Origin: Candidatus Villigracilis vicinus
GTDB lineage: Bacteria > Chloroflexota > Anaerolineae > Anaerolineales > Villigracilaceae
Direction of reading: 5' to 3'
Length of the DNA stretch: 64,000 nucleotides
NCBI GenBank assembly: GCA_016721315.1
Contig: JADKIL010000021.1
Location: 62,001-126,000 of the forward strand
Shown here piece by piece: positions 33,612-41,636 of this stretch. Made by a program: the position numbers and the translations under genes. The first letter of the stretch is position 1. Every line of letters starts with the position of its first letter. The notes beneath the pieces are model-generated. The model did not search any database, was not told where the DNA came from, and worked only from the letters and a program-made list of their open reading frames with translations.

Positions 33612-35585
33612 ATGGTTCAGATAACGATCAACAAACAACAGATTGACGTCCCCGAAGGAACAACGGTTCTGCGTGCAGCAGAGATGGCGGGTATTAACAT
33701 CCCGCGTCTGTGCGACCACAAGGAACTGACTCCATACGGTGGTTGCCGCTTGTGCATTGTGGAAGTGCAAGGCGTGCGTGTGCCGATGGCATCTTGTACG
33801 CTGCCGGTCAGTAATGGCATGGTGGTGGAAACCGAAACCGATGCGCTCAAGAAATCGCGTCAGTTCGTGCTCTCCATGCTGTTCAGCGAACGCAATCACT
33901 TCTGCCCGTTCTGTCAGGTCAGCGGCGGAGATTGCGAATTGCAAAACGCCGCCTATCACGAAGAGATGACGCACTGGCCCATTCAACCGGGTTGGAGTGA
34001 TTTCCCGGTCGATACCTCACATCCGTATTTCGTGTTGGATAACAACCGCTGCATCCTCTGCCGCCGCTGTGTGCGGGCTTGTGCTGAGATGGCAGGTAAC
34101 TTCACTCTCTCGGTCGCAGAACGCGGCGCGAAGAGCATGATCGTTGCAGATACTGATATTCCGCTTGGCGAAAGTACTTGTATCAAATGCGGTTCCTGCG
34201 TACAGGTCTGCCCGACCGGCGCATTGATCGACCGTACCAGCGTGTATCAATCGCACGACAAAAATTTACAGGAAATCAAATCGGTGTGTGTGGGCTGTTC
34301 GGTTGGATGCTCGATCAAGATCATGGTGCGCGACAATCGCATCGTACGCATCGAAGGCGATTGGGATGGACCCGTCAATCACGGTGTAATGTGCGAGTAC
34401 GGACGATACACTACCGCCAATGAAAACCGCGTACGCCTCACCTCTCCACTGATGAAGAAGAACGGCAAACTCGAGCCGGTCTCCTGGGATGAAGCACTGA
34501 ACGCCGTGCAAGAGAAAATGGCAAAAGAAAGCATTGCCGCTTTAGCATCCACTCGTTTATCGGCTGAAACTTTGGCGGCGTTCAAAGACCTGTTCGAGAG
34601 CAAACTTCACAGCAAACTCGTGACCAGCATCGAAGAAGGTGTGCCAACTGCGGCAGTGACAAAATTCGCTGAAACGCACGAAGGCTTTGAGGGCAAACTT
34701 GATGCCCTGAAAACTGCGGATACGGTTCTGTGCGTCGGCGCGAACGTCAACCGCAGCCACATGGTGGCGGGATTTTTATTCAAGCGCAATTTGAATGCTG
34801 GCGTGAACTTGATCAACATTGACCCGGATGAAACTTCGCTGGATGAAGTTGCCCGCGTCGCGCTTAAGCCGAAAGCTGGTTCTGACCATGTGCTGATCCT
34901 TGCGCTGCAAGCGGTCATTGCAAAAGAAGAACTGGAACGCAAGTCCTTGAACATCAAGGATGCCGATGCCCGAATCAAAAAAGCTGTGACTGAAACCGGC
35001 GTCTCTGAAGCGGACTTGAGCAAAGCCGCGCGGATGTTGGCACACGCCATTTCACCGATGATCGTCTTTGGTAAGGGCGTCACTGCCCAACGCGATGAAA
35101 AACTGATCGAAGCGCTGTACCAACTCGCAGCCCAGGTGGGAGCCGTGGATGGCGAACGCAGCAACATCCTTTCGCTGAAAGGTGAAGCCAATAGCCAATC
35201 CGCTGCATTGATGGGGCTTGAGCAGCCATTCAATCCCAATGGCGAGAAGGTCACCTACATTGCAATCGGTGATGATTATGTGGCGAACAGGTTTGTTGAA
35301 AAAACATCCAAGTCTGCATATTTAGTGGTGCAGGCGAGTTATGAATCAAAACTGACTGAGCAAGCGGATGTGGTGCTACCAGTAAGCATTTGGGCGGAGC
35401 AGGAAGGTCATTACATCAATCTCGATGGACGCGTGCGCAAAGCCGAAAAGGCGATGAATGCACCAGAAAACGTGCGCGACAATTTGGATGTGTTGACCGA
35501 GCTTGCCAAACGAATGAAATTGACCCTGGATGCGGATTGGAAGAAATCCATCCGTGAACGCAAAGCCAGCGTATCGCTGAATTGA
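33612..35585 (+). CDS. NuoG-like iron-sulfur subunit with molybdopterin-oxidoreductase-like tail (in the HoxU position)
   Basis: 657 residues. [2Fe-2S] plant-type cluster at Cys34/45/48/62. His-Cys3 cluster region at His96/Cys98/Cys101/Cys108, with one residue between His and the first Cys rather than the usual three. Two [4Fe-4S] clusters sit at Cys147/150/153/157 and Cys190/193/196/200. A fourth [4Fe-4S], as in NuoG/FdhA, is at Cys226/229/233/261, followed by about 390 residues resembling a shortened molybdopterin oxidoreductase domain. HoxU is only about 240 residues, so this is the longer NuoG-like form seen in some bifurcating enzymes. The H-cluster motifs of [FeFe] hydrogenases are absent. 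Confidence 0.88.
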   Translation: MVQITINKQQIDVPEGTTVLRAAEMAGINIPRLCDHKELTPYGGCRLCIVEVQGVRVPMASCTLPVSNGMVVETETDALKKSRQFVLSMLFSERNHFCPFCQVSGGDCELQNAAYHEEMTHWPIQPGWSDFPVDTSHPYFVLDNNRCILCRRCVRACAEMAGNFTLSVAERGAKSMIVADTDIPLGESTCIKCGSCVQVCPTGALIDRTSVYQSHDKNLQEIKSVCVGCSVGCSIKIMVRDNRIVRIEGDWDGPVNHGVMCEYGRYTTANENRVRLTSPLMKKNGKLEPVSWDEALNAVQEKMAKESIAALASTRLSAETLAAFKDLFESKLHSKLVTSIEEGVPTAAVTKFAETHEGFEGKLDALKTADTVLCVGANVNRSHMVAGFLFKRNLNAGVNLINIDPDETSLDEVARVALKPKAGSDHVLILALQAVIAKEELERKSLNIKDADARIKKAVTETGVSEADLSKAARMLAHAISPMIVFGKGVTAQRDEKLIEALYQLAAQVGAVDGERSNILSLKGEANSQSAALMGLEQPFNPNGEKVTYIAIGDDYVANRFVEKTSKSAYLVVQASYESKLTEQADVVLPVSIWAEQEGHYINLDGRVRKAEKAMNAPENVRDNLDVLTELAKRMKLTLDADWKKSIRERKASVSLN

Positions 35586-35592
35586 GGACCAT

Positions 35593-36135
35593 ATGACTAA
35601 ACCGAAGATCGCTTCTGATTGGATGTGCGGCTGTGCAGGCTGCCACATGTCATTGCTCGATATGGACGAACGCATTTTGAAGATCGTCGAGCTGGCAGAT
35701 TTACGCTCAACACCCATCACAGACTTGAAAGAACCCGATGCCAGCGGCGTAGACGTGGGCATACTGGAAGGCGGCATCAATAACACAGCGAATGAAGAAG
35801 TGGCGCACAAAATGCGTGAGCGCTCGAAAATTTTAGTGGCACTCGGTGACTGTGCCGTGTTCGGCGGCGTGCCTGCCTTGCGAAACTTCTGCGGGGTAGA
35901 AGCAGCGCTGCGCCGTGCCTATGTGGAAGCCGAAAGCAACGAAGCAGGCAGTCAGATCCCCAACGACCCCGAACTGGCAACCATGACTCAAACACGCGCT
36001 CTGCATGAAGTTGTGCCGGTAGATTACAACGTTCCTGGCTGCCCCCCCGACCCGGATGTGATCTTTTATGTGCTTTCAGAACTGGCACAAGGACGCAAGC
36101 CGGAATTGAAAGATGATTTATTGCACTGGCATTAG
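35593..36135 (+). CDS. [NiFe] hydrogenase small subunit (HoxY-like)
   Basis: 180 residues. The proximal [4Fe-4S] cluster ligands are Cys14 and Cys17 (CGCAGCHMS), Cys87 (ALGDCAVFGG) and Cys150 (VPGCPPDPD). There is no room for medial or distal clusters, matching the short small subunit of group 3 cytoplasmic hydrogenases. No Tat signal, so it is cytoplasmic. Seven bases after the NuoG-like gene. Confidence 0.93.
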   Translation: MTKPKIASDWMCGCAGCHMSLLDMDERILKIVELADLRSTPITDLKEPDASGVDVGILEGGINNTANEEVAHKMRERSKILVALGDCAVFGGVPALRNFCGVEAALRRAYVEAESNEAGSQIPNDPELATMTQTRALHEVVPVDYNVPGCPPDPDVIFYVLSELAQGRKPELKDDLLHWH

Positions 36136-36173
36136 TAAATAGAGATTAGTAATTGGTAATTGAGGAGCGATTT

Positions 36174-37601
36174 ATGACAACACAAAAAATTACGATTGAG
36201 CCCGTCACTCGCATTGAAGGTCATGCCAAGGTGACGATACACATGAAAGACGATAATACCGTTGACCATGCCTATATGCACGTCAACGAGTTTCGTGGGT
36301 TTGAAAAATTCTGCGAAGGGCGTTTGTATTTTGAAATGCCGCAGATCACGCCGCGCATTTGCGGCATCTGCCCGGTGAGCCATCACCTCGCAGCTGCCAA
36401 AGCCAGCGACGCGTTGACGGGTCAAACCCCGCCGCGACCGGCAAGCCTGTTACGCGAACTGATGCACATGGGTCAGATCGTGCAAAGCCACGGTATGCAT
36501 TTCTTTGAATTGGCTGGACCCGACCTGTTGCTCGGCTTCGATGCCGCACCCGAAATACGCAACGTCGTCGGCTTGATCGGCGCGAACCCAGAGTTGACGG
36601 TCAAAGCCGTGCAGCTGCGCAAGTTCGGTCAGGAGATCATCAAGACCCTCGGTGGAAGAAAAATCCACCCGGTGTTTGCTGTTCCCGGCGGCGTGAACAA
36701 GGCATTGACTATTGAAGAACGCGACAACATCCTGAAAGGTGTGGATACTGCCGTTGAAACCTTGAAGGTCGGTCTGCAGATCATGAAAGATTGGGCGGCA
36801 AAGAATATGGAAGACATCAACAAGTTTGCCGTCTTCCCCACTGGTTACTTTGGTCTGACCACACCTGAAAACGGACTTGAGTTATATGACGGCGACATTC
36901 GCCTCATCAGCCAAGAGGGCAAACCGTTGGAAAAATTCCCGGTTGCCAATTATCTGGATCACATCGCGGAACACGTCGAGCCGTGGTCGTATCTCAAATT
37001 CCCATATTACAAAAAACTGGGCTATCCAGGCGGCGTTTATCGCGTTGGTCCACTAGGGCGTTTGAACCTTGCCGAGAAGATCGATACGCCACTGGCAAAT
37101 GAAGAGCTCAAGATCTTCAAGAGTCTCAACAACGGCAAGATGGTTGAGAACACACTTTATTATCACTATGCCCGTCTGATCGAAGCCTTGTTCGCCACAG
37201 AACGCGTGCGTGTGCTGTGCGAGGATAAGGACATCACCAGCACCGATATTCTCAATACGCGCAAGAATTACACCGGTCACGGCGTGGGCGTGATCGAAGC
37301 CCCGCGCGGAACGCTCATCCACGATTACACTGCAGACGAGAACGGCAAATTGCTCAAGGTGAACCTGATCGTTTCGACTGGTCACAATAACTGGGCAATG
37401 ACCAACGCCGTGGACAGCGTCGCCAAAACTTATGTCAAGGGACCAGATGTCAGCGAAGGCATGCTCAACCGCGTTGAAGCCGCCATCCGCGCCTATGACC
37501 CGTGCCTGTCCTGCTCCACACATGCCGTTGGACAAATGCCCATCCAAGTTGACTTTATCGCCCCAGACGGTACAATAATTAAGACACTGAAGCGTGATTA
37601 A
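36174..37601 (+). CDS. [NiFe] hydrogenase large subunit (HoxH-like)
   Basis: 475 residues from the ATG at 36174, which has GAGGAG upstream. The Ni-Fe site is bound by Cys63/Cys66 (RICGICPVSHH) and Cys444/Cys447 (DPCLSCSTH). His450 is followed by a 25-residue C-terminal tail (AVGQMPIQVDF...), the peptide expected to be removed by the maturation protease encoded at 38158. The sequence fits group 3 (NAD-linked) enzymes; subgroup 3d versus a bifurcating relative needs a tree. Confidence 0.95.
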   Translation: MTTQKITIEPVTRIEGHAKVTIHMKDDNTVDHAYMHVNEFRGFEKFCEGRLYFEMPQITPRICGICPVSHHLAAAKASDALTGQTPPRPASLLRELMHMGQIVQSHGMHFFELAGPDLLLGFDAAPEIRNVVGLIGANPELTVKAVQLRKFGQEIIKTLGGRKIHPVFAVPGGVNKALTIEERDNILKGVDTAVETLKVGLQIMKDWAAKNMEDINKFAVFPTGYFGLTTPENGLELYDGDIRLISQEGKPLEKFPVANYLDHIAEHVEPWSYLKFPYYKKLGYPGGVYRVGPLGRLNLAEKIDTPLANEELKIFKSLNNGKMVENTLYYHYARLIEALFATERVRVLCEDKDITSTDILNTRKNYTGHGVGVIEAPRGTLIHDYTADENGKLLKVNLIVSTGHNNWAMTNAVDSVAKTYVKGPDVSEGMLNRVEAAIRAYDPCLSCSTHAVGQMPIQVDFIAPDGTIIKTLKRD

Positions 37602-37653
37602 GTTTTAGAGTGTTGTCGTCCATCCTTGTTTGAAAACAAAAGGAGTTTGTGCT

Positions 37654-38100
37654 ATGACGACCGTCCGAAAGATCATCGAAAGTAAAGCCCGCACAGAAGT
37701 TTTTACAGTGCCCATTACTGCCACTATCCTGGATGCCCTGAAAGTGATGGATGAAGGCAATGTAGGTGCAGTGCTGGTCACAGAAAACGATAAGATCGTT
37801 GGCATCTTCACCGAGCGGGATTATGCCCGGCGAGGTGAGCTCAAAGGCAAGCACGCCAATGAAACCCCCGTCCGGGAGTTGATGAGCTCAAATCTCGTCA
37901 TGGTCAAGCCGGATACACTGCTTACCGAATGTGCAGACTTGATGTACCAGCACCATGTTCGACACCTGCCTATTATGGAAAAAGAAAAAGTTGTAGGGAT
38001 CGTTTCCATTCGCAGGTTGGCAGAAGCTTTACTGGCTGAAGATAAAGGGACAATCAATAAACTTGAGCATTACATCCTTGGAACGGGGTATGGTGAATAA
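37654..38100 (+). CDS. CBS-pair protein (copy 1 of the hydrogenase locus)
   Basis: 148 residues from the ATG at 37654 (AAGGAG nine bases upstream). Two CBS motifs: VFTVPITATILDALKVM...VGIFTERDYA and LVMVKPDTLLTECADLM...VRHLPIMEKEKVVGIVS. It is a soluble protein with no effector domain; CBS pairs bind AMP/ATP or NAD(H). A close paralogue of identical length sits at 38800, on the other side of the maturation protease. Confidence 0.88.
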   Translation: MTTVRKIIESKARTEVFTVPITATILDALKVMDEGNVGAVLVTENDKIVGIFTERDYARRGELKGKHANETPVRELMSSNLVMVKPDTLLTECADLMYQHHVRHLPIMEKEKVVGIVSIRRLAEALLAEDKGTINKLEHYILGTGYGE

Positions 38101-38104
38101 TCCC

Positions 38105-38137
38105 AAACCTCCGAGGTCTTAAAGACCTCGGAGGTTT
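38105..38137. repeat. perfect inverted repeat (AACCTCCGAGGTCTT family)
   Basis: Arms AAACCTCCGAGGTCTT (38105-38120) and AAGACCTCGGAGGTTT (38122-38137) with a one-base loop. The right arm recurs exactly at 63603-63618 in the window. It lies between the CBS gene and the protease gene and may act as a processing or termination hairpin. Confidence 0.75.
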
Positions 38138-38157
38138 AGCAAGGTTTTAGAGGTTGA

Positions 38158-38664
38158 ATGAAGAAAATTTTATTACTTGGATATGGAAATCCCGACCGGG
38201 AAGATGACGGTGTCGCCTGGCACATCCTGCGGGCGCTGGCACTCAAAATGGGATTGCCTGCACCCGATTCATATGAAGATGATTTCCCTGAAAATCCACA
38301 GGTAGATTTCGCTTTCCATCTACAATTGACTCCCGAGATGGCGGAAGACATCGCGCAGTATGAATATGTCTGCTTTGTGGATGCGCATACGGGCAACATC
38401 CCCGAAGAAGTGCGTATCATTGACGTGGAAAGCGATTTCCAGAAATCGCCGTTCACACATCACCTCACCGCCCAGTCGTTGATTTCGATTTGTGAGACGA
38501 TCTATCACCGCAAACCGGATGCTGCTCTGCTCTCGGCGCGCGGATATCAATTTCTGTTTTCGCGGCTCCTTTCCGCGCCGACGGCTGCTCTTGTGCCTGA
38601 CGCGGTGGATATCGCTTGGGCGTGGATGACTGCTCGAGAATCGCTGAATCCGTCAAAAAGTTGA
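38158..38664 (+). CDS. [NiFe] hydrogenase maturation protease (HycI/HoxW-like, M52)
   Basis: 168 residues. Removes the C-terminal peptide of the large subunit after Ni insertion. The N-terminal motif LLGYGNPDREDDGVAWH and a later VCFVDAHTG contain the acidic residues that bind nickel in this family, and SPFTHHLTAQSLI supplies a conserved His. It is encoded 560 bases after hoxH, so it is very probably specific for this enzyme. Confidence 0.88.
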   Translation: MKKILLLGYGNPDREDDGVAWHILRALALKMGLPAPDSYEDDFPENPQVDFAFHLQLTPEMAEDIAQYEYVCFVDAHTGNIPEEVRIIDVESDFQKSPFTHHLTAQSLISICETIYHRKPDAALLSARGYQFLFSRLLSAPTAALVPDAVDIAWAWMTARESLNPSKS

Positions 38665-38715
38665 GGAAGACCCGGAAGCAGGGTTTGCGAACGGAGAGAA
38701 AGAAAATCAGATGAC

Positions 38716-38755
38716 AAACGTCACGCGAGAAGAGGAAGTTTTCCGTGTGACGTTT
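38716..38755 (+). terminator. hairpin, possible terminator after the protease gene
   Basis: AAACGTCACGCG (38716-38727) pairs with CGTGTGACGTTT (38744-38755) with one G-T wobble, followed by TTG. The T-run is short, so termination may be partial. Confidence 0.45.
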
Positions 38756-38799
38756 TGAAATGCCTATGATACAAACGATAGCATAAGGAGACGAAAATC

Positions 38800-39246
38800 A
38801 TGACCACTGTCCGAAAACTTCTGGAAGTCAAGGAATTTGCGACGAACTATTCCGTCGATTCTTCTCAAACTGTATTGGATGCCCTCAAAGTGATGGCGGA
38901 TGCTCATATTGGCGCGGTGTTGGTTACCGAAAAGGGGAAGATCGTCGGTATTTATACGGAGCGCGACTATTTATATAAGGGCGAGGTTTTAGGTCGGGTC
39001 GCCAAGGACACTAAGGTCAAGGATGTAATGACGCCAAAGATGATCAATGTGACCATGGATACGACCGTTGAACAGTGCATGGGTCTGATGAAACAGTATA
39101 AGATCCGTCACTTGCCAGTGGTCGAAGGCGATCAGTTCGTCGGGCTTGTTTCCATGCGTGATGTAATGCTGGCAGCGATTGAGATCAAGGATAGTGAGAT
39201 CCGCGGGCTGGAAAATTACATTTTAGGATCAGGTTTCCATTCTTAA
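38800..39246 (+). CDS. CBS-pair protein (copy 2 of the hydrogenase locus)
   Basis: 148 residues; it aligns end to end with the gene at 37654 (both start MTTVRK and end with a YILG-S/T-G motif). CBS1: NYSVDSSQTVLDALKVM...VGIYTERDYLY; CBS2: MINVTMDTTVEQCMGLM...IRHLPVVEGDQFVGLVS. AAGGAG precedes the ATG. A tight terminator follows. Adenylate or NAD(H) sensing is inferred from the family. Confidence 0.88.
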   Translation: MTTVRKLLEVKEFATNYSVDSSQTVLDALKVMADAHIGAVLVTEKGKIVGIYTERDYLYKGEVLGRVAKDTKVKDVMTPKMINVTMDTTVEQCMGLMKQYKIRHLPVVEGDQFVGLVSMRDVMLAAIEIKDSEIRGLENYILGSGFHS

Positions 39247-39266
39247 TCAATAAAAGGTCGATCCCA

Positions 39267-39294
39267 AAAGAGGCGCAGTGAACTGCGCCTCTTT
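39267..39294 (+). terminator. rho-independent terminator closing the hydrogenase locus
   Basis: AAAGAGGCGCAG (39267-39278), loop TGAA, CTGCGCCTCTTT (39283-39294), then TTATT. Confidence 0.9.
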
Positions 39295-39446
39295 TTATTG
39301 TCGATATCCCAAGTTTGGGGCTTGCCAAAAACTAAAAAAAAGAGAAAATTCATTTTGCAAACGAAAAATTTTCAAAGAAAAGGCATCCCACAATTCATGA
39401 ATTCGTTGGTCTTAAACACTCAAAAACCATTAACAAGGAGTGGGGC

Positions 39447-39917
39447 ATGATCGCAAAAGCATTAAAAGCAGATGGGGCTCAGGTACAGGAAATCACTGCA
39501 AAAGCGGGGGTGTTCAATCAGGAAGAAGTGGATTGTGTGCGTGAAATATGGGATGATTATGTAAATCTTGGCGCTGAGGAATGCGGATACAACTTCATTG
39601 TTGAACGCAATGGAGATCAGGTCCTCGGGTTTGCCTGTTATGGTCCGCGTGACCTGACTGATGGTGTCTTTGACCTGTATTGGATTGCCGTCCACCCGGA
39701 TGCCCGCCGTGATGGTGTAGGTAAACGGTTATTGACCGCCAGCGAAGAAGCCGTTCGTGCCCTAGGTGGTCGTATGTTGATCGCAGAAACATCGGGGACA
39801 CCGTTATATGAACCGACGCGTAAGTTCTACCTCGGAATGGGATATTCCGCCGAAGCGGTCATCAAGGATTTTTACTCAGATGGAGACGATCTGGCTATTT
39901 TTGTAAAGAAAGTTTAG
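39447..39917 (+). CDS. GNAT family N-acetyltransferase
   Basis: 156 residues; AAGGAG upstream of the ATG. Motif A: FDLYWIAVHPDARRDGVGKR (R-R-D-G-V-G-K), followed by LIAETSGTPLYEPTRKFYLGMGY. Substrate unknown. Upstream 150 bases are A-rich with no clear promoter. Confidence 0.82.
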   Translation: MIAKALKADGAQVQEITAKAGVFNQEEVDCVREIWDDYVNLGAEECGYNFIVERNGDQVLGFACYGPRDLTDGVFDLYWIAVHPDARRDGVGKRLLTASEEAVRALGGRMLIAETSGTPLYEPTRKFYLGMGYSAEAVIKDFYSDGDDLAIFVKKV

Positions 39918-39971
39918 TACCGTATTGGGGCTGTAATATATTCATCCCTTTCCTTTGGTAAAATCACCTCC

Positions 39972-41595
39972 ATGTCATTTTCAAAGATCACCTCGGCATT
40001 CTTTCTTGCCGTCCTGCTTGTATCATGTGCCCCTGCCGCAGAACCTGCCATAGTATTTCCCCACCTACGATCCTTTCGTCTCAGCCAATGGGTTTACCGT
40101 CACGCCTCCGCCCACTGCGTTTCCCAGTGAAACGGCGGTTAGCGCACAAAATGGAGAGCAGCCGGTTGAGCCGATTAGCACGCGCCCACCTACTCCCACC
40201 CGTGTACCGTTAAACATTTCTCCTCTTATTGGCGCACAGAATCAGATCATATCCAGTTCACCTACGCCTGATCTGGCACGCATTCTGCCCACCCCAAGGC
40301 AGGCAACAGATGACTATACCGTCCAAACCGGCGACACGCTTGCCAGCATAGCGGAACGTTACAACATCAGCCTGCAAGCTCTAATGGATGCGAACAACAT
40401 CACTGACCCCAATACCATTGTTGTGGAAATGGATTTGGTCATCCCTGCACCCGAGGTGGCTCAAGTCAGCAGTTCTACACTGAAGATCATCCCGAATTCA
40501 GAACTGGTCAATGGACCCGCAGCCATTCACTTCGATGTAAGAAAGTTCATAGCCAGCCAGCATGGCTACCTCGCCCACTACAACGAAGATGTTAAAGGGA
40601 TCCTGCTCAATGGCTCAAGTATTATTGAAGGCGTTGCTACTAACTATTCAGTCAACCCCCGTCTGTTGCTTGCAGTACTTGAATATCAAAGTGGCTGGGT
40701 GACCAATCCCAACGCTGCATTTACAGATTACCCAATGGGGTATGTGGATGCAAACCGGGTTGGTCTTTACCGTCAGACCGTATGGGCGGCAAATATGCTC
40801 AACCGTGGATACTATCTCTGGAAAGCGAACGCCATTTCCACCCTTACACTGGCAGACGGACAGGTCATCCCCATTGACCCCACCATTAATGCCGGAACTG
40901 TTGCGATCCAATACCTATTTGCACAACTTTACGGCTACGACCAGTGGCTGTACGCAACCAGCCAAACCGGTGTCGTCGTCACTTATTTTGTTTTCTTTGG
41001 TAACCCATTTAGCTATGCGATCGAGCCACTCACCCCTGCCGGGCTCGCTCAACCTGCAATGTCACTTCCTTTCGCTGCAGGCGAACGCTGGTATTTTACA
41101 GGCGGACCCCACGGCGCCTGGGATTTCGGCTCTGCCTGGGGCGCACTCGATTTCGCTCCGCCAGATAATCCCGGCGGATGTGGTGCGAGCACTAAATGGG
41201 TTCTCGCCATGGCAGATGGGTTGATCACCCGCACCGGTACCGGCTCCGTCTTTCAAGACCTCGATAATGACGGATACGAACAAACTGGCTGGGTCGCTGT
41301 GTACATGCACGTTGCCGGTGCTGGGCGCATTGCAGCAGGAAATTACCTCTTCCGCAATGAACGCGTGGGACACCCTTCCTGCGAAGGTGGCTTCTCCAAT
41401 GCAACCCATCTTCACGTAACCCGCAAATACAACGGTGAATGGATTCCTGCCGATGGACCCATCCCGTTCAACCTGGACGGCTGGATATCCAGCGGCGGTG
41501 GCAACGGGATTGAATACGACGGGTATCTCACGCGTGGTTCGACCACCATCGAAGCCATCAACGGCGCGCAAGATGCCAACCTGATTTCACGTTAA
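39972..41595 (+). pseudogene. LysM/M23 lipoprotein, copy 1, frameshifted near the N-terminus
   Basis: The lipoprotein signal peptide starts at the ATG at 39972 (MSFSKITSAFFLAVLLVSC, lipobox Cys19), preceded by TAAAAT seven bases upstream. The rest of the protein (TYDPFVSANG..., a LysM domain with VQTGDTLASIAERYNISLQA, a central domain and an M23-like domain ending THLHV) is in another frame. The two join if one C is removed from the CCCC run at 40059-40062. The complete protein would have about 540 residues, like its two neighbours. Either a homopolymer sequence error or a real inactivation. Without the signal, translation from 40384 would leave a cytoplasmic fragment lacking most of the LysM. 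Confidence 0.75.
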
Positions 41596-41636
41596 CTCAC
41601 TTCCCATTAACGTATCTGGTTATAATGAATTCCACC

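Noticed and set aside
33612..35585. [FeFe] hydrogenase catalytic subunit (HydA/HndD)
   Set aside because: N-terminal Fe-S motifs are shared, but the H-cluster motifs (TSCCPxW type and the following Cys motifs) are absent; the tail resembles NuoG/molybdopterin enzymes and a [NiFe] core follows.
28011..35585. Respiratory complex I (nuoE-F-G)
   Set aside because: No membrane-arm subunits (nuoA/H/J-N) or nuoB/C/D/I are present, and HoxY/HoxH and a maturation protease follow directly.
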